DNA of 64,000 nucleotides, taken from NCBI GenBank assembly GCA_022821965.1, contig JAJECN010000056.1, forward strand, positions 62,001 to 126,000, given 5' to 3'. The notes beneath the pieces were generated by a model. It did not search any database, was not told the origin of the DNA, and worked only from the letters and a program-made list of their open reading frames with translations. Source of the DNA: Candidatus Poribacteria bacterium (GTDB lineage Bacteria > Poribacteria > WGA-4E > WGA-3G). Positions 1 through 7,643 of the stretch are shown in pieces. Position numbers and translations under genes: made by a program. Each line of letters begins with the position of its first letter. Position 1 is the stretch's first letter.

Positions 1-2
1 GC

Positions 3-2201
3 ATTGAAATCGATGGGTCTACGAGAACCGACGCGTCCGGGAATTTTCAGTTTATCAGTATCGCACCTGGCACCTATACCCTCTCGATTATGCACGCAAC
101 GTCTAAGACACCGACGACCGCGAAAGTAGAGGTCACAGCCGGTAATACCACGCAGATAAAAATATATGTCGGAACAACCGTCCAGCTCGAAACAGTGGTT
201 GTGGAAGGACAACAGCTTCCACCAACAATCAGTCGTAAAGTGATGCGAGGTAGTGAAATGATACGGATCCCCAGTGCCGGTCGTGATGCACTCAGAGCTA
301 TCACCACACTACCAGGAATCGGTGTTCCCAACGATTTCCTTCGCGCCCTCCATATCCGCGGGAGCGCGCCTGGCGACACGCGTATTTATCTCGACAGAAC
401 CCCGCTCGGCTATCCGTTTCATTTTGGTGGACTCTTTTCAACGACGCATTCGGATAGTATTGAAGATATCCATGTGTATGCAGCCGGCTACGGTGCCGAA
501 TTCGGATTGGATTCACAATCGATTATTGACATCCACACACGTGAACGGTTGAATAAAAAATGGGCAGGTGTTTTAGACTTCAACTTTATATCACCGTACG
601 GATTCTTTGAAACCCAAATTGGAGAAAAAGGATACGCATCCATCGCTGGACGGTTCACCACATATAATCTCATACTCCAATTTTTCTTTGATTCTACATT
701 TCCCACTTGGTCAGATTATCAACTCAAATTTGCTTATCAGCTCACCGATAAACATCACTTAACCTTCAACGGCATCGGTGCTACAGATCATTTTGACTTC
801 TCCGACACTGAATCCTCCGCGTATTTCAAAAACGGGTTTCAGGCAGAAGGTATCCATCTCCGTTCGCATCTCACCAATACACTCACATCCCATCTATCGC
901 TTACACGTTCCTATAACTTTCTGAATAGCAATTTCGGTATCGCTCCAAGCCAAGACGATGTCTTGCCAAGCGAAAAATTTATCTACGCTGCTGTCCAAGT
1001 CAACGTCCCAACGTATACACTTCGCGAAGACCTATCTTATAAACTCACACCTACCTTTCAATTCGAGCTGGGATTTATCTTCGCCTTCAGTCCAGCCGAA
1101 AGCACCACACATACCTTTCTTCCGCAGAACATCAGTTCCGATGATGAGAAACTCATTTGGAAAGAGGAATTCGACACATTTCATTACGACTTCCAACAGG
1201 CAGAAGGATACTTACAAGCACGCTACGATCCGCTACCCTTTCTGTCGGTTGCCTTGGGTGTACGACTTGATTACCTCAATTTGACGGATGAACTCTCAAT
1301 TCAACCGCGCGGAAGCCTTAGTATCACGCTCCCAACAACTTCCACGCTCCGATTCGCCTACGGCAGATACGAACAAAGCCCCTTCGCGTATCAAGTCCTC
1401 AAAACGAGCGGAAATAGAGATCTGAAATCAGGCATCGCCGAGCATTATGTCATTGAACTTGAACATGAACTCTCACCGCAAACTGAACTTAAAGCTGCAC
1501 TCTATTACAAAGACCTGAAAAATTTAGTCACTCGATCTGTCAACACTGATACCCTTTTTAACGACTCGGATACGCCGCTCACAACGCCATATCGCAATCA
1601 AGGCACAGGTTTTGTGAACGGAGTAGAATTCTTTCTGCGACACCGTGTGAGCGAAAAGTTTTTCGGATGGCTCTCATACGCCTACACGCACGCTGAGCGA
1701 CAGGAGACACCCAGCACTCGGTACAAACCGTTTCTCTTTGACAATACACACATTATCAGCCTCGTTGCAAACTACAGCCCAACACTTAAAAACGATATCG
1801 GTGCAAAGTGGCAATATGTCAGTGGCACCTCCGCCGTTCCGCTCAGCACGCTCCTAATGATTCAAGACCCCGTGACGCTCAGTATGCATCCTCTCCTCTC
1901 CGATGTCGCTGGTGCGATTGCACCAGCTGCGTTTCAAGCATATCACCGCTTAGACCTCCGATTGAGTCGCAAGAGAACCCAATGGGGCATCCCTATAACA
2001 GAATTTATTGAAGTCTGGAATGTCTACAACAGCAAAAATAAAATTAATTTCAGTTTCCCAGATAAACTCGTTACAGAATTCAAAGAAGCGGACTCCGAGG
2101 AATTCCCCGAGGAATTCCCCATAGACTTAGAAACCTCGGAATATACGAGTCCTGTGCGATTCCCTTTTAACTTCACTTTCGGAGCCATATATGAATTTTA
2201 A
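3..2201 (+). CDS. TonB-dependent outer-membrane receptor (5' end outside window)
   Basis: The reading frame is open from the first bases of the window, so the gene starts upstream. The visible N-terminus (about 50 residues, with the stretch GNFQFISIAPGTYTL) is a carboxypeptidase-regulatory-like beta domain, as found before the plug in SusC/CirA-type receptors. A plug follows (LPGIGVPNDFLRALHIRG, then YLDRTPLGYPFHFGG), then a long stretch of alternating amphipathic strands ending in a terminal phenylalanine, FNFTFGAIYEF, typical of beta-barrel outer-membrane proteins. Role: energy-dependent import of a large or scarce substrate across the outer membrane. The substrate cannot be read from sequence; neighbouring glycan and sulfatase genes suggest a carbohydrate. 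At least 732 residues are visible. Confidence 0.88.
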   Translation: MEIDGSTRTDASGNFQFISIAPGTYTLSIMHATSKTPTTAKVEVTAGNTTQIKIYVGTTVQLETVVVEGQQLPPTISRKVMRGSEMIRIPSAGRDALRAITTLPGIGVPNDFLRALHIRGSAPGDTRIYLDRTPLGYPFHFGGLFSTTHSDSIEDIHVYAAGYGAEFGLDSQSIIDIHTRERLNKKWAGVLDFNFISPYGFFETQIGEKGYASIAGRFTTYNLILQFFFDSTFPTWSDYQLKFAYQLTDKHHLTFNGIGATDHFDFSDTESSAYFKNGFQAEGIHLRSHLTNTLTSHLSLTRSYNFLNSNFGIAPSQDDVLPSEKFIYAAVQVNVPTYTLREDLSYKLTPTFQFELGFIFAFSPAESTTHTFLPQNISSDDEKLIWKEEFDTFHYDFQQAEGYLQARYDPLPFLSVALGVRLDYLNLTDELSIQPRGSLSITLPTTSTLRFAYGRYEQSPFAYQVLKTSGNRDLKSGIAEHYVIELEHELSPQTELKAALYYKDLKNLVTRSVNTDTLFNDSDTPLTTPYRNQGTGFVNGVEFFLRHRVSEKFFGWLSYAYTHAERQETPSTRYKPFLFDNTHIISLVANYSPTLKNDIGAKWQYVSGTSAVPLSTLLMIQDPVTLSMHPLLSDVAGAIAPAAFQAYHRLDLRLSRKRTQWGIPITEFIEVWNVYNSKNKINFSFPDKLVTEFKEADSEEFPEEFPIDLETSEYTSPVRFPFNFTFGAIYEF

Positions 2202-2314
2202 CGCAAGTATTCCGCTTCAACGCATTTATTTTTCGTAATGTGATGCCTTTAGTCCCATAGAAAAGTGCCTTCCTACCAGGGTGCCTCGCGGTAATTGAAC
2301 CGTTCTGATTTCTC

Positions 2315-2342
2315 TTGACTTTTTCGTCAAATGTGCTACTAT
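2315..2342 (+). promoter_or_regulatory. sigma70-like promoter for the PhyH gene at 2403
   Basis: TTGACT at 2315-2320 and TACTAT at 2337-2342 are separated by 16 bp, followed by a leader of about 50 nt to the start codon. It lies in the short gap after the TonB receptor gene, so the PhyH gene probably has its own promoter. Confidence 0.55.
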
Positions 2343-2402
2343 CTTCACAGCGGTTCAAAGGGGTTTCACCCGCTCCCGCAAATTCAGAAATAGGAGATAG
2401 TG

Positions 2403-3251
2403 ATGAGCGCAGAATCAACACTACAGGAACGGCGTTTTGGCTTGAGCGCGGACGAGTTAGCGTATTGGAACGAGAACGGTTATCTGGTCCGCTTGGACGT
2501 ATTCACGCCTGAGGAGAACGACGCGTTCCGGCAAGTTGCGGAAGACATTGTTGACCGGAAACGTCCCTTCCCACCTGAACATATTGATCAGAACGCCCTC
2601 GTTAGAGATGGAAAGGTGGAGCAGCAAGGTATCTATGCGATGCACAAGATTCATTTTCCGAGCTGCTACGATCCAGAATTCCTTGCCCGTGTGCGTGATC
2701 CTCGTCTAACGGATCCACTCGTTGACATCCTCGGTCCAGACATCCTCGGTATCAACACGCTGTTTATTTGGAAGGCACCCAAGATTGGTCTCGGTTTCCC
2801 GTGGCATCAAGATAAATTCTATTTTCGCACTCGGTTTAGGACAGAGACGACTGTTGGAACGTGGACGGCTATTGACCCCGCAGATCGGGAGAATGGTTGC
2901 CTCTACGTTATCCCGGGTAGCCATAAGTGGGACATCTTTCAGCATGACGACCTTGAAGGTTCACAACAACGTGAGTTCAAATTGGCACGCGGTGTCCGCG
3001 ATGAAGACGGTGTTGCGATAGAGGTGCCACCGGGTGCAGTCATCTGGTTCCACAGCCATCTCCTGCACAAGAGTATGGACAATCATAGTCTGCGGTTTCG
3101 ACGTAGTTTTGTCGCTCATTATCTGAGTGCTCAAGCGGAATGGGCGAATGGTAGGAAAGGACAACCCGTCATGTGGGTTCGCGGCGAAACCTTCCCCGAC
3201 AAGGTTCACGAAGTCGCACGCGGTATTCTACCGGTTTCGGAATCCGATTAA
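2403..3251 (+). CDS. phytanoyl-CoA dioxygenase (PhyH) family protein
   Basis: Predicted Fe(II)/2-oxoglutarate-dependent oxygenase of 282 aa. The facial triad is visible: H135 and D137 in WHQDKFYF, and distal H222 in LLHKSMDNHS, with an arginine about 11 residues later (RFRRS) to bind 2-oxoglutarate. The N-terminal helix with NGYLVRLDVFTPEE is the usual PhyH start. ATG 2403 is preferred over the in-frame GTG at 2400 because AGGAG at 2392-2396 is 6 nt upstream of it. The real substrate is unknown; PhyH proteins hydroxylate diverse small molecules besides phytanoyl-CoA. It belongs to a set of seven PhyH-family genes in the window. Confidence 0.9.
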   Translation: MSAESTLQERRFGLSADELAYWNENGYLVRLDVFTPEENDAFRQVAEDIVDRKRPFPPEHIDQNALVRDGKVEQQGIYAMHKIHFPSCYDPEFLARVRDPRLTDPLVDILGPDILGINTLFIWKAPKIGLGFPWHQDKFYFRTRFRTETTVGTWTAIDPADRENGCLYVIPGSHKWDIFQHDDLEGSQQREFKLARGVRDEDGVAIEVPPGAVIWFHSHLLHKSMDNHSLRFRRSFVAHYLSAQAEWANGRKGQPVMWVRGETFPDKVHEVARGILPVSESD

Positions 3252-3305
3252 CACTGTTTTGAAAGGCGTGATTGATAAGGTTCAGAATCTAAGGAGAAAC
3301 GATCC

Positions 3306-4082
3306 ATGAAAACGAAATTGTCTCTCTCTGTTCTGCTTTTAGTCTGTTTTGTAATTTCTATCACGGTGATTCAGTCCGCAGCAGCCGAGGATCCAAGGGT
3401 AAAAATGGGGCTTACGGCACTTTGGACCCTTGACAAAGATACCGTTCAAGGGGAAGACGTTGAAGATGTTTTCGGGAAGAACACCGGAACCATTACCGGC
3501 AAACCTGACCACATTGATGGGTTTCGCAGTGAAGCCCTCGATTTTGACGGTGCTGTTGATTTGATACGAATGGGTGAGGACATCTTCTTCCCTTCTGTGA
3601 CGATGGAGGCGATTATTAAGCCGACCCTTGGCACACGAAATCCGATCTATGACAAATACAACTACGGCATCCAATTGCTTGATAACAATAATGTCGGCAT
3701 CTGGATTCGAGCGGACACGGCGAACGCGGCGAAGCATTGGCCCTCGGCTTATGTCCCGTTTCCTACTGATGGTGAGTGGCATCATGTGGTTGGGGTTGTT
3801 GAGAGCAAAAAGTCTGTCCGTATCTACTTGGACGGTGAACTAAAAAAGACGACCCCGGCACCTGATCCAATCAGTATCGCTTACGGTGCCGCGCAGAAGC
3901 CGACAATCGCCTATACACAGCACTTGGGCGGTATCTGGTACGCCGGTGCTATTGACGAAGTTGCCATTTTTGAAGGGGCGTTAAGTGATGCAGAGGTGAG
4001 ACGATTGCATACATTGGCGTTGGCGGTTGAACACACTGGAAAACTGGCGGTAACGTGGGGTGCACTCAAGGCTCAGAATTGA
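3306..4082 (+). CDS. secreted LamG/concanavalin A-like domain protein
   Basis: A 258-aa protein with an N-terminal signal peptide (about 1-27, ending QSAAAED), then one laminin-G-like jelly-roll domain: ALWTLDKDTV, the DGFRSEALDFDG strand, WHHVVGVVESKKSVRIYLDGEL, and the closing GAIDEVAIFEGALSDAEV. Such domains bind carbohydrate or sit on glycan-active enzymes outside the cell; no catalytic domain is attached. A good ribosome site (AAGGAG) precedes ATG 3306. It ends with KLAVTWGALKAQN, a tail shared with a decayed copy at 18968-19184. It follows the PhyH gene by 54 bp on the same strand. Confidence 0.85.
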   Translation: MKTKLSLSVLLLVCFVISITVIQSAAAEDPRVKMGLTALWTLDKDTVQGEDVEDVFGKNTGTITGKPDHIDGFRSEALDFDGAVDLIRMGEDIFFPSVTMEAIIKPTLGTRNPIYDKYNYGIQLLDNNNVGIWIRADTANAAKHWPSAYVPFPTDGEWHHVVGVVESKKSVRIYLDGELKKTTPAPDPISIAYGAAQKPTIAYTQHLGGIWYAGAIDEVAIFEGALSDAEVRRLHTLALAVEHTGKLAVTWGALKAQN

Positions 4083-4256
4083 TGTTGGCAGTGCACGAAA
4101 ATGATTGACACTTTGAGGTTAATCGTGAAAATGTCCGGTCCAGGGTTTTTAGGCGATTTTAGGCGATGCCTTAGGTTCGGATACCGGTTTTGGGAATTAA
4201 GTGAGGTTAGAGACCGAACGCGCAATCGCCTACGTCAGGGTTGCCCTGTCACGTCG

Positions 4257-4343
4257 TTGACATCCAGAAAAGTCATACTGTATCTATCTTTAATTGGACT
4301 TCTCACAGTGGCGGCACCGGTTTATTCCACCGAGGTAGATTGA
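4257..4343 (+). pseudogene. possible orphan signal-peptide remnant
   Basis: From a TTG at 4257 the frame encodes 28 residues with the form of a signal peptide: SRK, a hydrophobic run VILYLSLIGLL, and a small-residue cleavage region (TVAAPVYSTEVD), then a stop. No mature protein follows, and its end overlaps the 3' end of the opposite-strand gene at 4303. It may be the head of a secreted protein whose body was lost, or a chance frame. The surrounding 4083-4302 holds nothing else recognisable. Confidence 0.25.
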
Positions 4344-4728
4344 CCATTACAAGATCAACATCAGGTAAGTGTTCTGCCAATTTCGGTTTAAATACAATAT
4401 CCAGAAACTTTTCAGCACCTTTTTGTATCTCTTCTGCGCCAATCACAGATAGGGTAGAAGCCCATGTAACGTATAATCGCGTGGGTTTATAGGCTTGGAC
4501 TTCAGGGTCTCTGAGATGTGCTTCTAATTTATCCTTGATAATCCCGCTCCCGACTTTAAGGACCGTGCGGTTGTCAATCCCTGTCCAGAGGATGTAGACA
4601 CCACTGATGCTGACACTATGGTCACCGAGACGGGTCTCAAAACGACCATTGCTCAAGAGTTTTTCATTGAATTGACACCAAAGGGAGTTCTTGAGACATC
4701 TCTGCCACTGAACGGTTATCATAGTCAT
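4303..4728 (-). CDS. GIY-YIG-like domain protein
   Basis: A 141-aa protein. Residues 43-71 carry GVYILW, then VLKVGSGIIKDKLEAH, which fits the GIY and YIG strands and following helix of GIY-YIG endonuclease domains. E106 in GAEKFL is placed like the catalytic glutamate, and NLP (130-132) closes the domain. The usual arginine in the helix appears to be lysine (K67). No DNA-binding extension is attached, so it could be a minimal nuclease or a non-catalytic relative. The start is well set: AGGAG lies 8 nt before ATG 4728, and an extended TGG-TATAAA -10-like box is present upstream on the minus strand near 4780. Isolated gene, convergent with the LamG gene. Confidence 0.55.
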   Translation of the reverse strand: MTMITVQWQRCLKNSLWCQFNEKLLSNGRFETRLGDHSVSISGVYILWTGIDNRTVLKVGSGIIKDKLEAHLRDPEVQAYKPTRLYVTWASTLSVIGAEEIQKGAEKFLDIVFKPKLAEHLPDVDLVMVNLPRWNKPVPPL

Positions 4729-4998
4729 AATAGAATCTCCTCTTGTTCTCCTTTCAAGAAAAGATTATTCAGTTTTTATACCATTTCTGAAAAAAATAAA
4801 TATCGCATGATCAACTTTTCTGAAAGGAAATAGGATGGCACAAACTAAAAGTTTATGCTATAGGTTTCCCATTGAAACGTATTCAATTAAAAATGGTATC
4901 AGATAACGACCTTTTATAGGTTATTGTACAAAGGTCAGAAATTGCTAAAGCGTGCGCTTTAAGGTTGTAACGTCAGATTTACGGTTAAGGGTACAGTT

Positions 4999-5107
4999 TT
5001 ATTGGCGAGGTTAGGAAGAACCGCGTATGAGTTCTTCCAGAACCCTCGCCAGCGAAGAGTACATCCATCGTGAAAGGGGAAGTTAAGAACCCTCGTCAGT
5101 GGATGTA
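4999..5107. repeat. nested palindromic repeat element
   Basis: The gap 4729-5108 has no convincing gene. Its right part holds an imperfect hairpin pairing GGCGAGGTTAGGAAGAAC (5004-5021) with GTTCTTCC and CCCTCGCC (to 5050), then a perfect 8-bp inverted repeat TACATCCA (5060-5067) and TGGATGTA (5100-5107). The phrase GAACCCTCG occurs twice (about 5039 and 5087). GGCGAGG/CCTCGCC is also the stem of the hairpin at 30633-30653, so this looks like a dispersed repeat family, not a simple terminator. Confidence 0.6.
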
Positions 5108-5108
5108 A

Positions 5109-5861
5109 TTACCGCGTGGGTTGATCTGGGGGTTGCGGTTGGGAATCGAACCCGTAGATGCGGCGCATTGTAGGGGTGGCGCGCTCGACGACTTCCGGGT
5201 TGAGATGATGCACGAAGTCGAACATCGGTTTGATAAAAGAACGGCAACAGAAACAGATCAACGCAATACGCTGCCGATCAGTTTTGTTGGCACCCGCGGA
5301 ATGCCAGATCGCGCCGTTGAATAGGAATACGGAGCCTTTCGGTGCGGAGAGTCGTACCTCATCGGGATGGTGGGTGGTGCCGGGAGGTGGCTTGATTCGT
5401 TGGAGATGGATACCGGGGACGTGGCGTGTACCGCCGTTCTCCGGTGTGAAATCATCAAGGAGCCAGAGACTGTTGGCGACCAGTGGAAAACTGGGCAGCG
5501 GTTCCGGCATAGACCCTAACACGCTATCAACATGGTAGCCGCCATCCGGCGCGCCTGGATCAATGATATTAGAGGTAAGCGTGCTGAGTGTATAATCCGG
5601 GCCGAGAAGGTGTTCAAAGAAGGGCATCACCTTCGGTCTAGCGACGAGCTGTTCATACATCTCGCCTTTGTTCACCAACCAGCGGACGTGCTGTCCACGC
5701 CCGTCGGTATGTTGACGCGCCAACCCGTTCTGCTTCTCTTCCTCCGCCAACCTGAGTATATCGGCTCTATAGACCTCAATCTCCTCGTCAGAAAGCACAT
5801 CTGGGATGACGATGCATCCCTGTTCGTCCAATTGCTTTTTTTGTGCGTCGGTGATATCCAT
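5109..5861 (-). CDS. phytanoyl-CoA dioxygenase (PhyH) family protein
   Basis: A 250-aa predicted Fe(II)/2-oxoglutarate oxygenase. Iron ligands: H110 and D112 in YHVDSVLG, and H187 in AIWHSAGANKTD; R198 is the likely 2-oxoglutarate-binding arginine. The N-terminus (LDEQGCIVIPDVLSDEE) is standard for the family. AAGGAG lies upstream of ATG 5861. The sequence ENGGTRHVPGIHLQ matches the PhyH strand that usually reads NG.L..PGSH. It sits 212 bp downstream of the DUF362 gene on the same strand, separated by a direct repeat. Confidence 0.9.
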   Translation of the reverse strand: MDITDAQKKQLDEQGCIVIPDVLSDEEIEVYRADILRLAEEEKQNGLARQHTDGRGQHVRWLVNKGEMYEQLVARPKVMPFFEHLLGPDYTLSTLTSNIIDPGAPDGGYHVDSVLGSMPEPLPSFPLVANSLWLLDDFTPENGGTRHVPGIHLQRIKPPPGTTHHPDEVRLSAPKGSVFLFNGAIWHSAGANKTDRQRIALICFCCRSFIKPMFDFVHHLNPEVVERATPTMRRIYGFDSQPQPPDQPTR

Positions 5862-5891
5862 CTTGGATTCTCCTTGACCTCAAATGCGATG

Positions 5892-5974
5892 CAGATGCCG
5901 CCCCTACGGGACTTTCTCCTTTTATTCCAACTTTTTCTACACAGATGCCGTCCCTACGGGACTTTATCCTTTTA
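5892..5974. repeat. 33-bp direct repeat pair with 17-bp spacer
   Basis: Two copies of a 33-bp unit, 5892-5924 and 5942-5974, differ at about two positions. Each begins CAGATGCCG and contains the small palindrome-like CCCTACGGG. The spacer of 17 bp and only two copies argue against a CRISPR array. Similar units dispersed in large environmental bacterial genomes are familiar to me, but I cannot name the family. Confidence 0.7.
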
Positions 5975-6073
5975 CGATGCCCGTTCTTGTGGGTAAACCC
6001 AGTGTGGTTTAAAACCGCATTTACCTGCTTTCGGTTTAGGTGAGGCACGGAGACCTCGTCGAATAAATCTAAA

Positions 6074-7288
6074 CTATGCAGCAAAGGATTTCAGGCATTC
6101 CTCATAGACGTTGAAACGTTCACCTTCATGCTCCTCGGCATCAACGAGTTTAAGCCAGAGCGCGCTGTCCTTCTTTTCACCGCTCAGCTGCCGACGGCTG
6201 CCGAGATTCGACGGATCCGGTCCACTCCAGACGACCTCGCCGCCTTGCATATAAATGAAGTTATCACGATACCGATCAATGAGGTCTTTCTGGTTCTCTT
6301 GATAGACCAATCCCTGTTCACACGTCGTTTTTCGCCAATTGGCAACCGTTTCTGGCGTATCTGTCTCGACAGAATCAAACTCTGCTAAGGGTGCCGTGAC
6401 TTCGCTCTCCCAATCAATCTCATCCAAGTTGACGGTGCCGTATCCACGCTGTGCGGCGATCAAGATGTGGTTCCGATCGCGTTTGAAGGGCGGTGTGGGC
6501 CAATCCGACTGCGGATCGTGTCCCATCAGGTGCATGCCGACAGTATCTGTGGAGATCGGGTGATCACCTGCGATGAGTGCGTTACAGATTCTACCTTCGC
6601 CGCCCCATTCGCGTCCCCACTGTCCTGTCAATGCGTCGATGATATTGAGACACGGCTTCGTGATGAGTGCCAGATCAGGAAGCACGTAGGAGAGACGGAT
6701 GAGATGATGGTAATAACTACGCGTCCTGCCTTCCGGGAGCAACATTGGCGGTAACCCGAACAGGTTTTTGGTGCATAAGGTAATCCCCATGAAGGCGTGG
6801 TTCTTCATCTTCGCCACGGAGACGACTGCATCTGCATCGTCAAAACATGCACTTAGTGTATAGCGGTCGAACATTGAACCACCACCCGGGACATCGTAAT
6901 CCTTGAAAGGTGGTAAGTTGGAATCAACGAACTGCACATCAAATTCTTTCAGATGGTGCAAGTAATTGAAATCAGGCGGCATCCGATGTCCGTGTGTGTA
7001 GGGGTTTGTGTCGGTCGCGATGAGCTGCGCCGTGGTATGTTCCTTAATTAATCGTAGCACGGCACGGCAGGTGGCATCATCTACCAATTCTCGGCGGCGA
7101 CCTTCGTAATAGATAATCCGCTCAGGTGGCTTCATCATGTTGAATTTCATGACCACCTTCTTGGCGTTCTCAATCGGTTTCCAAGCGCGGGTGAGCGGGT
7201 CGGTGATACGACGGAGCGTTTGATAGATCTCCTCTTCGGTTGCGCGATAATCGCAATGTGCTGCTCTAACTTTGAACTGTTTTTCCAT
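6074..7288 (-). CDS. DUF362 domain protein
   Basis: A protein of 404 aa. Recognised as DUF362 from ADAVVSVAKMKNHAFMGITL, then TKNLFGLPP, then LNIIDALTGQWG, and NALIAGDHPISTDTVG, all in the order typical of that family. Other DUF362 proteins often carry ferredoxin-type Fe-S motifs; none is present here, so this is the stand-alone form. Function is not known; no substrate can be proposed with confidence. Two in-frame starts exist (7300 and 7288); 7288 is chosen because GGAG lies 6 nt before it, whereas 7300 has no such site. The gene precedes a PhyH gene on the same strand and may be co-transcribed with it. Confidence 0.8.
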   Translation of the reverse strand: MEKQFKVRAAHCDYRATEEEIYQTLRRITDPLTRAWKPIENAKKVVMKFNMMKPPERIIYYEGRRRELVDDATCRAVLRLIKEHTTAQLIATDTNPYTHGHRMPPDFNYLHHLKEFDVQFVDSNLPPFKDYDVPGGGSMFDRYTLSACFDDADAVVSVAKMKNHAFMGITLCTKNLFGLPPMLLPEGRTRSYYHHLIRLSYVLPDLALITKPCLNIIDALTGQWGREWGGEGRICNALIAGDHPISTDTVGMHLMGHDPQSDWPTPPFKRDRNHILIAAQRGYGTVNLDEIDWESEVTAPLAEFDSVETDTPETVANWRKTTCEQGLVYQENQKDLIDRYRDNFIYMQGGEVVWSGPDPSNLGSRRQLSGEKKDSALWLKLVDAEEHEGERFNVYEECLKSFAA

Positions 7289-7368
7289 AGTGGTCTCCAT
7301 TGTAAGGGCGTGGTTTTCTAAGATAGGACGAAATTTTGGACAATTTTTGGGACCTCGTGCACGAAGCG

Positions 7369-7554
7369 TTAGTCATCTGACAAGCGCGCTTTGAGACGGT
7401 CAAGTTCTTCGCGCAGGCGCGAGGCTTCCGCATTGATAATAGCCACCGCGTGCCTATCCGTCTCAGCCATAGGTTTTCCATCCGATTCAGGGTATAGATC
7501 AGCAGTTTCTGTGGGCGCGTAAGGGATGTGGCGTGCATTTGGATACGTTTCCAT
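7369..7554 (-). CDS. 61-aa mini-protein resembling the two ends of a Uma2-family protein
   Basis: ATG 7554 follows a strong site (AAGGAG, 9 nt away), which favours it over a longer frame starting at 7647. The N-terminal part, PTETADLYPESDGKPMAETD, resembles the segment before the nuclease core of Uma2-like (PD-(D/E)XK, DUF820) proteins. It passes directly into a charged helix (EASRLREELDRLKARL) like the coiled-coil tail many Uma2 proteins carry. The nuclease core itself is absent. It may be an internally deleted gene that is still translated, or an unrelated small coiled-coil protein. It lies 89 bp downstream of the acyl-CoA synthetase gene. Confidence 0.5.
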   Translation of the reverse strand: METYPNARHIPYAPTETADLYPESDGKPMAETDRHAVAIINAEASRLREELDRLKARLSDD

Positions 7555-7643
7555 GAGAACATCTCCTTTTCCACAAAGTGATTGAAAAAACAAGTGTATG
7601 TCACTTGGGTATTTGTTAAGTATACCTGAAAAAACATTTGGTG

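Noticed and set aside
4835-4903. 22-codon frame with a fair ribosome site
   Set aside because: The frame is too short, lacks any protein-like pattern, and is not coupled to another gene; likely chance.
5892-5974. Possible mini CRISPR array
   Set aside because: Only two repeats, a 17-bp spacer and no cas genes; repeat form fits a dispersed intergenic element better.
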